DNA of 59,340 nt from a virus (IMGVR_UViG_3300021961_000104:1-59340), one strand, 5' to 3'; positions 1 to 5,984 are shown, counted from the stretch's first letter. The notes: generated by a model not told the origin, from the letters alone. Made by a program: numbers and translations.

Positions 1-159
1 ATTACATATTACTGGGTATGGTGTTGTCCCCTCCCCTCTACACGTTTTTTCTCTAGGAAAAATCATTTCACAAAACGGGCCCCACCCTTCTTTTCTAGAC
101 AATTTTCTATACCTCAACGAGACCCCCTCCCCCACCCCATAGATTTATGACTTTGTCTA
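1..159. other. Non-coding left end, C/T-rich
   Basis: No convincing reading frame. The plus strand has pyrimidine-rich runs (runs of C and T near 28-40 and 121-139) and the word TCTAG recurs (about 52, 96 and 156, and again near 344). This differs from the rest of the AT-rich window and could be part of a terminal repeat, packaging site or replication origin, but nothing seen here decides between them. Confidence 0.4.
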
Positions 160-286
160 GACTATACTATACTCTACTATACTCTACTACTCTATACTAT
201 ACTAAACAATACTACACAGTACTATACGATACTATACTATACTCTACTATACTATACTATACTACAAATACTCTACGATACTATTT
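160..286. repeat. Degenerate ACTAT/ACTCT pentanucleotide tandem repeat
   Basis: The plus strand is built almost entirely from 5-base units ACTAT, ACTCT and close variants, about twenty in a row, with almost no G. The tract runs directly into the first copy of the early promoter motif. Such strand-asymmetric simple repeats can mark replication origins or terminal regions; that role is inference. A sequencing or assembly contribution to the exact copy number cannot be excluded. Confidence 0.8.
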
Positions 287-296
287 GGATAATACT
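264..296 (+). promoter_or_regulatory. Early promoter-like motif, copy A
   Basis: First of six sites with the layout ACAAAY, 17 bp, GGATAATA, with TACG embedded in the spacer four bases after the first block. Here ACAAAT is at 264-269, TACG at 274-277 and GGATAATA at 287-294. No gene starts soon after it, so it may drive a leader RNA or the first gene at 631. Promoter function is inferred from repetition and from the position of the other copies. Confidence 0.5.
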
Positions 297-465
297 AATG
301 TTACTAATCTAAACTAATACTAATGTTCTTACATGCTATCTTTCTAGTATTTATTCAAGTCACTATACTAATCTATACTCAGAAATAATATCATACCCAG
401 ATATGATAAATTCAAGTATCATCAATACTAATGATATTTTAACTCCAATACTAATACTAAAAACT

Positions 466-511
466 GTGACAATAGCCTATTACTCTATATTACTTAATAC
501 CCTTATGTCAC
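466..511. promoter_or_regulatory. 46-bp imperfect palindrome, operator-like copy 1
   Basis: The site begins GTGACA and ends TGTCAC. Its left arm reads GTGACAATAGCCTATTA; the reverse complement of its right arm reads GTGACATAAGGGTATTA, so the arms match over most of 17 bases. A near-copy lies at 8726-8769 across the start codon of the HTH protein gene, and both are preceded by AAACT. The simplest reading is a pair of operators for that HTH protein; a recombination or replication site is also possible. Confidence 0.6.
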
Positions 512-539
512 ACTTTTCTAAAACTAATTAAAAACTAAC

Positions 540-578
540 ACAAACAAAATACGTTATCGTCCGGATAATATAATAAAC
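540..578 (+). promoter_or_regulatory. Early promoter-like motif, copy B
   Basis: ACAAAC at 540-545, TACG at 550-553 and GGATAATA at 563-570, followed by TAATAAAC. It lies about 60 bases before the start of the first gene at 631, so it probably drives that gene. Its centre differs most from the other copies, while both outer blocks and the spacing are kept. Confidence 0.65.
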
Positions 579-630
579 CAATAAGCAAATATAAAATATA
601 AAATAAATAAATTAAATTAAAATTAAAATT

Positions 631-855
631 ATGCAAATTAAATCAAATCGCTTCGTCATTCGCAAATCATTAATTGGCCAAAATGCCATTATCAATGTCA
701 CTTTCAAAAATAATAAAACTTTTGAATATAATCATGATATCGCTTATGAACTCATGTCTTCAAAATTAAATGAAATGCCTTGCTTTTTAAAATATAAAAG
801 CTATACTTCATCAACTTCAATACCAAAAATATTGCAAAACGCTCAAGTTTTATAA
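631..855 (+). CDS. Hypothetical early protein, 74 aa
   Basis: First convincing gene of the plus-strand early region, behind promoter motif copy B and an A/T-rich leader. The product is basic and mixed alpha/beta in character, with a KTFEY segment near residue 30 typical of short phage proteins of unknown function. No domain, signal peptide or membrane segment is seen. Its first position suggests an early host-takeover role, which is inference only. Confidence 0.7.
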   Translation: MQIKSNRFVIRKSLIGQNAIINVTFKNNKTFEYNHDIAYELMSSKLNEMPCFLKYKSYTSSTSIPKILQNAQVL

Positions 856-886
856 TATTTTAATATTGCTTTTGAAAAATTGCTAT

Positions 887-924
887 AGACTATATTTTTC
901 TTTGTAGAAAGAGATATATAGTCT
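887..924 (+). terminator. Long AT-rich hairpin after first gene
   Basis: AGACTATAT (887-895) pairs perfectly with ATATAGTCT (916-924), and the inner segments 896-903 and 908-915 extend the stem with one mismatch and one G-U pair to a GTAG loop. This gives a stem of about 16 pairs. No U-tract follows, so it is either an attenuator or an RNA-stability/processing hairpin rather than a classic terminator. Confidence 0.5.
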
Positions 925-983
925 TAAACCACCAACTACTTTTTATCAATAAAACAATTATACACTTACAAACTTAAAAAATT

Positions 984-1073
984 ATGAGAAAATTCTATCA
1001 CTTTGTATTAATAAAATTCGAGCAATTCCAAGAATTTATGGGAAAAGCACCTAGTGAAACGACTTGGTTTTAA
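984..1073 (+). CDS. Small hypothetical protein, 29 aa
   Basis: Short open frame starting with ATG behind an A-rich leader and ending just before promoter motif copy C. The product is aromatic-rich (six Phe, one Tyr, one Trp). No family is recognised. It is included because it fills an otherwise empty slot in a tightly packed gene array; it could be a chance frame. Confidence 0.35.
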   Translation: MRKFYHFVLIKFEQFQEFMGKAPSETTWF

Positions 1074-1075
1074 TT

Positions 1076-1113
1076 ACAAACTAAAAACGATGCACTTTGG
1101 ATAATATAATAAA
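1076..1113 (+). promoter_or_regulatory. Early promoter-like motif, copy C
   Basis: ACAAAC at 1076-1081, AACG at 1086-1089 and GGATAATA at 1099-1106, then TAATAAA. The GGATAATA block begins 30 bases before the ATG of the next gene at 1129, a spacing shared with copies D, E and F (30-36 bases). Confidence 0.7.
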
Positions 1114-1128
1114 TGCAAAATTATACCT

Positions 1129-1296
1129 ATGATTAATAAAATATTCGAACTTCAAACTTCATTTCAAATAATTTATTCGCACAAATATAAATTATATGAC
1201 TTCACTATTATTGACTTGGAAAGTAAAAAAGTTTTACACCATTATCATTATCCAAATTTAAAAATTATAAATAAATTAATTCAAGAATATAAATAA
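1129..1296 (+). CDS. Hypothetical early protein, 55 aa
   Basis: Begins 30 bases after the GGATAATA block of promoter copy C. The product is rich in Ile, Lys, His and Tyr, with no recognisable motif. It shares the compact size and promoter arrangement of its neighbours and is followed after 5 bases by the next small gene, so the two are probably co-transcribed. Confidence 0.55.
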   Translation: MINKIFELQTSFQIIYSHKYKLYDFTIIDLESKKVLHHYHYPNLKIINKLIQEYK

Positions 1297-1301
1297 ACAT
1301 T

Positions 1302-1436
1302 ATGAAAAAAGTAACAATTACACTACGATCTTCACAATCCGTTAAAGAAATAAACAAAATAATGGAAGAAATGCTATGGGATAGTGAATTCAGCTATGAG
1401 TTTGAAGACGCGCTTTGGGTGATATCGAAAGATTAA
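1302..1436 (+). CDS. Hypothetical early protein, 44 aa
   Basis: Starts 5 bases after the preceding stop. The N-terminus (MKKVTITLRSS) looks like a beta strand followed by an acidic helix with several Glu and Trp residues. Function unknown. Promoter copy D begins 8 bases after its stop. Confidence 0.5.
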   Translation: MKKVTITLRSSQSVKEINKIMEEMLWDSEFSYEFEDALWVISKD

Positions 1437-1443
1437 TTCAATC

Positions 1444-1482
1444 ACAAACCAAATACGATTATCTTTGGATAATATAATAAAC
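1444..1482 (+). promoter_or_regulatory. Early promoter-like motif, copy D
   Basis: ACAAAC at 1444-1449, TACG at 1454-1457 and GGATAATA at 1467-1474, then TAATAAAC. The centre contains ATTATC and GATAAT, a 6-base inverted repeat. The central TATCTTTG also fits the Bacteroidetes -7 element TAnnTTTG, so host sigma recognition is possible as well as the phage sigma factor. Confidence 0.7.
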
Positions 1483-1502
1483 AATTAACCAAATATTATA
1501 AA

Positions 1503-1670
1503 ATGGAATTATTATTTAACCCTTCTGACATTATTTCACATGAAAAATTAAAAACTTGGAGTAAAAAAGCTTTAACAGAATATATATTATATTGCACCTA
1601 TATTAAATTTCCTGAAGATAGTTATGAAGAAGATGAACTTCCAATGAATAAATTAATTGCTAAAATATAA
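1503..1670 (+). CDS. Hypothetical early protein, 55 aa
   Basis: ATG lies 36 bases after the GGATAATA block of promoter copy D. The product has a short helical start, a Tyr-rich centre and an acidic stretch (EDSYEEDEL) near residue 42. No family is recognised. It is followed by the first of the three tRNA-like elements. Confidence 0.55.
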   Translation: MELLFNPSDIISHEKLKTWSKKALTEYILYCTYIKFPEDSYEEDELPMNKLIAKI

Positions 1671-1717
1671 TTAAAACTTTCCATGCCTGGGATTAGAAAT
1701 ACGGGTGATGCCAAATA

Positions 1718-1760
1718 GAAGTAATGGTTAATGCGAGTTCGATTCTCGCGACTTCAACTA
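1718..1760 (+). ncRNA. Minimal tRNA-like element 1 (T-arm plus acceptor remnant)
   Basis: A perfect tRNA T-arm is present: stem GCGAG/CTCGC (1733-1737 and 1745-1749) around the loop TTCGATT. The following seven bases GACTTCA, then A and CTA, occupy the place of an acceptor strand. Five of these (1751-1755) pair with GAAGT at 1718-1722, leaving a 10-base bridge AATGGTTAAT that resembles a D-loop. There is no anticodon arm. It may be a decayed tRNA or a very reduced tRNA mimic; it shares the ACTA end with the elements at 4740 and 6650. Confidence 0.45.
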
Positions 1761-1785
1761 AATTAATAAATTAAAAAATAAAATT

Positions 1786-1905
1786 ATGGCAAATATGAGT
1801 ACAGACATCATGAAAATCTCGTTAAAATTATTCAATAAATTTTGGCATGAGTTAAATTCACAACAAAAAGATACAGTTTTAGAAGCGTATTACGATTGGT
1901 GTTAA
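1786..1905 (+). CDS. Hypothetical early protein, 39 aa
   Basis: Starts 25 bases after the ACTA end of tRNA-like element 1. The helical product starts MANMSTDIMK and ends in an aromatic tail (AYYDWC). Such tiny helical proteins are common in phage early regions; no function can be assigned. Confidence 0.5.
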   Translation: MANMSTDIMKISLKLFNKFWHELNSQQKDTVLEAYYDWC

Positions 1906-1909
1906 TATT

Positions 1910-2125
1910 ATGAAAATATATCAAGTAACAAATTTGTTTTTTCCAAACAAAAAAACATATCGCTGTGATATTGACGGTGATTCTATAGTTGGTGATTATG
2001 CATCAGTATCTGAATGGCGTAATGATAGACTTGAGAATAGTGATTATTACAAAGAATTAAAAGAATTAAACACTAAAGCTACTATTGAATTTTTGTCAAA
2101 AGACAAGGGTAACAAAGGTGATTAA
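1910..2125 (+). CDS. Hypothetical early protein, 71 aa
   Basis: Starts 4 bases after the previous stop. The first half appears to be beta strands, with acidic patches (DIDGDS near residue 20), and the second half is a charged helix ending in KDKGNKGD. It may be co-transcribed with its neighbours. No known family is recognised. Confidence 0.65.
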   Translation: MKIYQVTNLFFPNKKTYRCDIDGDSIVGDYASVSEWRNDRLENSDYYKELKELNTKATIEFLSKDKGNKGD

Positions 2126-2142
2126 TAAATAATGTAAAAATT

Positions 2143-2460
2143 ATGAAAATAAAAGTGAAAAATCAATTAAATTCTTTTGTTAATATTGATGAAGATGTAA
2201 ACGTTATTTGCAAAGGATGTTTTGGAGGCGATCAAATTAACCAACATACGAAATTTGGTGGTGGTCAATTTAATATGGGCGCAGAATTTAACGGTGGTCA
2301 ATTTAACCAAAAAACAAAATTCCTCGGAAGTCAATATAATTGTGATGCAACATTTAACGGAAGAATGTATTTTACTAACAACACAGTTTGGAAAGAAGGG
2401 ATTTGGAAGCAGAATGATGATGGCACTTTTACCGAATGCAAAATAATACCTAAAAACTAA
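2143..2460 (+). CDS. Small repeat protein with four 11-residue repeats, 105 aa
   Basis: Residues about 27-70 consist of four consecutive 11-residue units of the form xGxQ(F/I/Y)NxxxxF, for example GGGQFNMGAEF and NGGQFNQKTKF. The regular Gly, Gln, Asn and Phe spacing suggests a beta-solenoid or stacked-strand fold; the period of 11 distinguishes it from true pentapeptide repeats. The C-terminal part (VWKEGIWKQNDDGTF) looks like a short beta domain. Proteins of this kind may mimic DNA or form scaffolds, but the function here is unknown. Confidence 0.7.
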   Translation: MKIKVKNQLNSFVNIDEDVNVICKGCFGGDQINQHTKFGGGQFNMGAEFNGGQFNQKTKFLGSQYNCDATFNGRMYFTNNTVWKEGIWKQNDDGTFTECKIIPKN

Positions 2461-2464
2461 AACA

Positions 2465-2611
2465 ATGAAAATAACAGTAAAACACTACGGCGAAAAAGTA
2501 ACAGTCTCAACAAAACGAAATGATCTTTCTCTTGATGAATTTATGGATTGTGTAAAGACTATTGCTACAGCAATATATAACGAACAATTAGTAGAAAATT
2601 ATTGGAAATAA
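2465..2611 (+). CDS. Hypothetical early protein, 48 aa
   Basis: Starts 4 bases after the repeat protein and its TAA overlaps the next ATG by one base (TAATG), showing translational coupling. The product resembles a short beta hairpin followed by a helix. Function unknown. Confidence 0.6.
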   Translation: MKITVKHYGEKVTVSTKRNDLSLDEFMDCVKTIATAIYNEQLVENYWK

Positions 2612-2823
2612 TGAAAACACCGATGCAAGAGTTGATTGAGCAACTCAATAGGGTAAAGCCCACAGAATTTTGTTCTATTGAAACAATTAAAGGATGGGCA
2701 GAACAAATGCTTGAGAAAGAGAAAAAGGTGGTGTGTGAGTTTGCATACAATTGCAGGAATATAATGGCAGCAGATGAATTTGCTATTAAACATTGGTACG
2801 ACAAAACTTTTAACACTAAATAG
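2611..2823 (+). CDS. Hypothetical early protein, 70 aa
   Basis: The ATG at 2611 overlaps the upstream stop, so it is preferred to an in-frame TTG nine bases earlier. The product is helical with two Cys (CEFAYNC near residue 45) and a WYDKTF tail. No family recognised. Confidence 0.65.
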   Translation: MKTPMQELIEQLNRVKPTEFCSIETIKGWAEQMLEKEKKVVCEFAYNCRNIMAADEFAIKHWYDKTFNTK

Positions 2824-2851
2824 AAATAAAAAACATTTAAAACAAAATACT

Positions 2852-3049
2852 ATGGCAAATATGAGTTATTGCAGAATGCGAAATACTGCAAATGATTTAC
2901 AAGATTGTATAAATGCAATTGAAGAAGGAGAATATACTGATGGAATAAGTAGAGAAGAAAGACGAGGTTTAAACGAAATACTTGAATTAGCTCAACACTT
3001 AATTGATAATCTTCAAGACGAAATTGGAGAAATGTCAATAGCATATTAA
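2852..3049 (+). CDS. Conserved phage protein, MSYCR type, 65 aa
   Basis: The ATG at 2852 was chosen because the product then begins MANMSYCRMRNTANDLQDC, a start familiar from small conserved proteins of many unrelated phages. The remainder is a single long charged helical region. The Cys pair in the N-terminus is a feature of this family. Its role is unknown. It directly precedes the nucleotidase gene with only 2 bases between. Confidence 0.75.
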   Translation: MANMSYCRMRNTANDLQDCINAIEEGEYTDGISREERRGLNEILELAQHLIDNLQDEIGEMSIAY

Positions 3050-3051
3050 AA

Positions 3052-3501
3052 ATGAAGAAGATAATTTATATAGACATGGACGGCGTTTTAGTCGATTTAG
3101 ATTCAGAAATAAAAAAAACTGAAACTAAAATAAACGGCAAAATGAAGTTTTGTGGTGTTGGTTTTACTAATTTATTCAAAAATCCACAGCCAATAAGTGG
3201 TGCGATTGAAGCTTTTGAAATACTTAGAAAATCACCTAAATACGATGTCTATATATTATCTTCAGCTCCATGGCAAAATCCTGCTACTTGGACATACAAA
3301 AGACTATGGGTAGAAAAATATTTAGGCAAATCTGCTTTCAAAAGACTAATATTATCACATCACAAAAATTTATGTGCCGGTGATTACTTAATTGATGACA
3401 GATTAGCGAACGGTTCTGATAAATTCAATGGTGAATTAATACAATTTGGAACAAAAAACTTTGAGAATTGGAGTGTAATATTGAAATATCTTCAACCTTA
3501 A
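3052..3501 (+). CDS. 5'(3')-deoxyribonucleotidase-like HAD phosphatase
   Basis: The N-terminus carries the HAD motif I aspartates in YIDMDGVLVD (D8 nucleophile, D10 acid/base), followed by motif II in LSSAP near residue 82 and the acidic motif DYLIDDR near residue 113. Lengths near 150-200 residues are normal for the NT5C group, which dephosphorylates deoxyribonucleoside monophosphates. A role in host DNA breakdown or dNTP balance fits the reductase, thymidylate synthase and MazG genes downstream. It is followed by promoter motif copy E. Confidence 0.85.
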   Translation: MKKIIYIDMDGVLVDLDSEIKKTETKINGKMKFCGVGFTNLFKNPQPISGAIEAFEILRKSPKYDVYILSSAPWQNPATWTYKRLWVEKYLGKSAFKRLILSHHKNLCAGDYLIDDRLANGSDKFNGELIQFGTKNFENWSVILKYLQP

Positions 3502-3502
3502 T

Positions 3503-3541
3503 ACAAATAAAATACGATTATCTATGGATAATATATTTATA
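3503..3541 (+). promoter_or_regulatory. Early promoter-like motif, copy E
   Basis: ACAAAT at 3503-3508, TACG at 3513-3516 and GGATAATA at 3526-3533. The central 23 bases are identical to copy F. GGATAATA lies 30 bases before the ATG at 3556. Confidence 0.75.
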
Positions 3542-3555
3542 AACAAACAATAACT

Positions 3556-3738
3556 ATGCAAATGAAAAAAATTAAATTTTTAACCGGAAAACGTATATCT
3601 CTTGACGGAGTTATATATAAGCCTTATTTATTAAGCGAATTACCAAATAGCTTCGGCGTGATTTGGGATGAGAATCGAGAAGATTTTGGAATTTCACAAT
3701 GGTTTAATTACAAAGGATTGACTTATGTCCGTAGTTAA
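3556..3738 (+). CDS. Hypothetical early protein, 60 aa
   Basis: First gene after promoter copy E. The product has a basic N-terminus (MQMKKIKFLTGKR) and several Tyr and Trp residues, suggesting a small beta-rich domain. It overlaps the next frame by 14 bases. Function unknown. Confidence 0.6.
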   Translation: MQMKKIKFLTGKRISLDGVIYKPYLLSELPNSFGVIWDENREDFGISQWFNYKGLTYVRS

Positions 3739-3976
3739 TATGAAAGAATTATGCCTCTATGTAGAACAGGCGAGAAAAAATCGTGCAGCGGAGCATAGAC
3801 GCAAGCACTCACATGAAAAACTGTGCGGTGGACTTACAGACTCTGAATATAACAAGATGGTAATCAGACAGAAATCTAGCTTTCCCAAAGCTAAAAAGTT
3901 CACCCATAGTAAAATGTGGCAAGATACACACAAGAAATTTGATGTAAAACAGTTAAATATTATAAAAAAATCATGA
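3725..3976 (+). CDS. Basic hypothetical protein, 83 aa
   Basis: Strongly basic product with many His, Lys and Arg residues (AEHRRKHSHEKL near residue 22), consistent with nucleic-acid binding. The start may be 3725 or the ATG at 3740, which would remove most of the overlap. Its TGA overlaps the next ATG (ATGA). No family recognised. Confidence 0.6.
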   Translation: MSVVNMKELCLYVEQARKNRAAEHRRKHSHEKLCGGLTDSEYNKMVIRQKSSFPKAKKFTHSKMWQDTHKKFDVKQLNIIKKS

Positions 3977-4110
3977 AAAAAGATATTTTAAATTACATAG
4001 ATTGGAATAATATTTGTAAGGATTATGATTTAGAAAGTGGTGATTTATCTTTAGATCATACTTTAACGTTAGAATATATATTAGAATATTTTATAAAAGC
4101 AAACAAATAA
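3973..4110 (+). CDS. Hypothetical early protein, 45 aa
   Basis: ATGA overlap with the preceding gene. Acidic helical product with several Tyr and Leu residues. Its last codons lie within promoter motif copy F. Function unknown. Confidence 0.5.
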   Translation: MKKDILNYIDWNNICKDYDLESGDLSLDHTLTLEYILEYFIKANK

Positions 4111-4141
4111 AATACGATTATCTATGGATAATATATATGTA
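4103..4141 (+). promoter_or_regulatory. Early promoter-like motif, copy F
   Basis: ACAAAT at 4103-4108, TACG at 4113-4116 and GGATAATA at 4126-4133, 35 bases before the next ATG. It partly overlaps the end of the upstream gene. This is the last copy; none is seen further downstream or on the minus strand. Confidence 0.75.
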
Positions 4142-4160
4142 ACAAATAAAAACAGAAATT

Positions 4161-4409
4161 ATGAGTAAGTTTTTTAATAAACAACTAATCGATGAATTAG
4201 TAGAAATAGCTCAACATGAAGGTTGGGAAATAATGGTAAATGATGTTTATAATCTGATTAATCTTGAATATAGTAACGAAAATAAAGAAGATAGATTTAC
4301 ATTGATGAAAACATTAATAAACGAAGTTGGTTTTGTTATTAAACAAAAGTTAATAATTAAAAATAAACATGAAAACATTAGGTTATTTTATAGTAGAAAA
4401 CGAAATTGA
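4161..4409 (+). CDS. Hypothetical early protein, 82 aa
   Basis: First gene behind promoter copy F. Mostly helical product with a basic C-terminus. Its last 40 bases overlap the next gene in another frame, a long overlap for this window, so the final codons may not be under strong selection. Function unknown. Confidence 0.6.
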   Translation: MSKFFNKQLIDELVEIAQHEGWEIMVNDVYNLINLEYSNENKEDRFTLMKTLINEVGFVIKQKLIIKNKHENIRLFYSRKRN

Positions 4410-4533
4410 AAGAAATGTATTAGAAGTAGCGCTCGATCACATGGAAGAGCATCTAATAAATATTAGCGATGAGGTAGATGTTAAAAATAGGCTCAAAGCT
4501 TGTAGAAATTTAATGAAAAAAATAATATATTAA
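4369..4533 (+). CDS. Hypothetical early protein, 54 aa
   Basis: Starts inside the preceding gene and ends 2 bases before the next ATG. The product starts with a beta-like segment (MKTLGYFIV) followed by an acidic helix and a basic tail. No known family. Confidence 0.55.
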   Translation: MKTLGYFIVENEIERNVLEVALDHMEEHLINISDEVDVKNRLKACRNLMKKIIY

Positions 4534-4535
4534 TT

Positions 4536-4733
4536 ATGAATATTAAATATTGTAAATGCGGAAAAACAGTGCATCCAATACGATTAAAATTAGGTTATAA
4601 TACTTGTGTAGATCATTCTACAGTGCAAACTTACTCTTATGTTCCAATTATCGAGCATAAAACAGGTAATACAATTCAAATCGTTAGCCAAGAAGTTAGT
4701 GCTTCAGTGCACAGAGCTTGGCGACGTAAATAA
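4536..4733 (+). CDS. Conserved phage protein with CxC motif, 65 aa
   Basis: The N-terminus YCKCGKTVHPIRLKLGY followed by TCVDH gives a Cys/His set suited to binding one zinc ion, and the segment HKTGNTIQIV is characteristic of a family seen in many marine and gut phages. It may be a small regulator or RNA/DNA-binding protein. The stop lies 6 bases before tRNA-like element 2. Confidence 0.75.
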   Translation: MNIKYCKCGKTVHPIRLKLGYNTCVDHSTVQTYSYVPIIEHKTGNTIQIVSQEVSASVHRAWRRK

Positions 4734-4739
4734 AATCAC

Positions 4740-4819
4740 GGGGGTGATTGGTTTTGACATAGCGTAAAGCCTACAAGGAAACGTTATGGAAGAGGGTTCG
4801 AATCCCTCCACCTCCACTA
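4740..4819 (+). ncRNA. tmRNA-like/tRNA-Ala-like element 2, no message domain
   Basis: Acceptor stem GGGGGTG (4740-4746) pairs fully with CACCTCC (4809-4815) with G3:U70, followed by A73 and then CTA. T-arm GAGGG/CCCTC surrounds loop TTCGAAT. The segment after the acceptor, ATTGGTTTTGAC, matches the D-region typical of tmRNA (GGUUUCGAC type) rather than a D-arm. A 7-bp stem ATAGCGT/ACGTTAT (4759-4765 and 4781-4787, one G-U) with a 15-base loop replaces the anticodon arm. G3:U70 plus A73 is the classic alanyl-tRNA synthetase identity. There is no tag reading frame. Confidence 0.75.
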
Positions 4820-4842
4820 AAACAAATAAATTATACATTATT

Positions 4843-5073
4843 ATGGCTAAATACAACGGTTGGACAAACTACGCTACATGGCGTATAAACTTAGAAATAT
4901 TAGAAGATATTGAATTTGAAAAACAAGTTTCTGCAGATTATTTAAAAGAAATAGTAGAAAATATAATATTCACTAACAAATCTGAAGGTGGATATATAGA
5001 AGATTACGCTAGAGCTTTTGTATCTGAAGTTAATTTCTATGAAATAGCTAAAAATATTAATGAAGAAAAATAA
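4843..5073 (+). CDS. Conserved phage protein, NYATWR type (DUF7249-like), 76 aa
   Basis: The ATG at 4843 is chosen because an upstream in-frame ATG at 4786 lies within tRNA-like element 2, and because the product then begins MAKYNGWTNYATWRINLE, the hallmark of a small family found in many phages. The rest is an acidic helical region. Function unknown; assignment to the DUF family is from memory of the motif. Confidence 0.75.
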   Translation: MAKYNGWTNYATWRINLEILEDIEFEKQVSADYLKEIVENIIFTNKSEGGYIEDYARAFVSEVNFYEIAKNINEEK

Positions 5074-5083
5074 ATAAATAAAA

Positions 5084-5356
5084 ATGACAAAAACAGAAAC
5101 AAAAAATCCAGAATTTTTAAAAGTAATGAATTACTTTTCAGATGTAACTTTTTTTGATAACGTAAACGGTGAAGAAGTTCATGTTCACGATTTTGCAAAA
5201 GATGATAATATAAGTTCATTTGGTTATATGTTCTGGTGGAATTTTGATGAACAAGAATGTGGTATTGAGTATATGAATACCCCGGGTTCTATTGAAAATG
5301 ATGAACCTTGTAGAACTGCGCAAGATTTTATTAACTACATTGAAGACAGTATGTAA
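5084..5356 (+). CDS. Acidic hypothetical protein, 90 aa
   Basis: Acidic product (many Asp and Glu) with an aromatic core (YMFWWNFDEQE near residue 48). Acidic early proteins of this size often act as inhibitors of host DNA-binding enzymes, but there is no direct evidence here. Two bases separate it from the next gene. Confidence 0.65.
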   Translation: MTKTETKNPEFLKVMNYFSDVTFFDNVNGEEVHVHDFAKDDNISSFGYMFWWNFDEQECGIEYMNTPGSIENDEPCRTAQDFINYIEDSM

Positions 5357-5358
5357 AT

Positions 5359-5736
5359 ATGAGAGATATTAAAATACCTAAACATCAAGAAATAGTTAAT
5401 AAAATTAATGCTATGCAAGATTTTACTTACTATAAGAAAAAAAAGCGTAAATTAAGATATGTAGTTAGTTGTAATAACCTATATAAAGGCGAAAATCCAT
5501 CAATGAAGTGGTTTAGTTCTAATGAAAAAATAGATGAAATACTTAAAGACGAAACGTTCGAAGGTATTGGAGGGTGGTTTGATAAAGAAAACAATATTTA
5601 TTATGTAGACGCTGTGAAAACGTATTTAACTTTAAGCGTTGCTATGGGTATGGCTAATATGTTTAAAGAAAAAAGTATTTATGACACAAAAGAAAATAAA
5701 GTATTAAAAGTAAAAGATTATTATAAATTAGTATGA
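5359..5736 (+). CDS. Conserved phage hypothetical, 125 aa
   Basis: Contains a basic N-terminal half (YKKKKRKLRYVV near residue 25) and a C-terminal half with GGWFDKENNIYYVDA near residue 72, a pattern seen in several phage proteins of unknown function. No catalytic motif. It overlaps the next gene by 4 bases (ATGA). Confidence 0.7.
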   Translation: MRDIKIPKHQEIVNKINAMQDFTYYKKKKRKLRYVVSCNNLYKGENPSMKWFSSNEKIDEILKDETFEGIGGWFDKENNIYYVDAVKTYLTLSVAMGMANMFKEKSIYDTKENKVLKVKDYYKLV

Positions 5737-5984
5737 ATAAATTAAGTTTATTAGAAAGATTAAGACCTGACATAAAGCAGCAATTAGATAAAGACGAATA
5801 TCTTTATCCAGCTGTTATTAAAGATTTAAAGTTTTTATTATCACAACAAATTTTCTATAGCGATCTTACAGTTGGTCAAGTTATACAGTTGTGTTTATTT
5901 TCAACAATAAAAACGTACGATAGAACCTCTTTCAATTGGAAATATGGAGATGATTTATTTGAAGAAGAAAAAGAAAATATATGA
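5733..5984 (+). CDS. Hypothetical early protein, 83 aa
   Basis: Coupled at both ends through ATGA overlaps. Helical product with an acidic C-terminus (DDLFEEEKENI). No known domain. Confidence 0.65.
   Translation: MNKLSLLERLRPDIKQQLDKDEYLYPAVIKDLKFLLSQQIFYSDLTVGQVIQLCLFSTIKTYDRTSFNWKYGDDLFEEEKENI

Noticed and set aside
160-286. CRISPR array at the left end
   Set aside because: The repeat unit is only 5 bases, continuous and without unique spacers.
1681-1717. Full-length tRNA beginning near 1684
   Set aside because: No 5' strand complementary to the 3' acceptor bases is found there; only the T-arm and five acceptor pairs can be supported.
4786-4842. In-frame ATG at 4786 as start of the NYATWR protein
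   Set aside because: The ATG and the following codons lie in the central stem and T-arm of tRNA-like element 2; the family start is the ATG at 4843.
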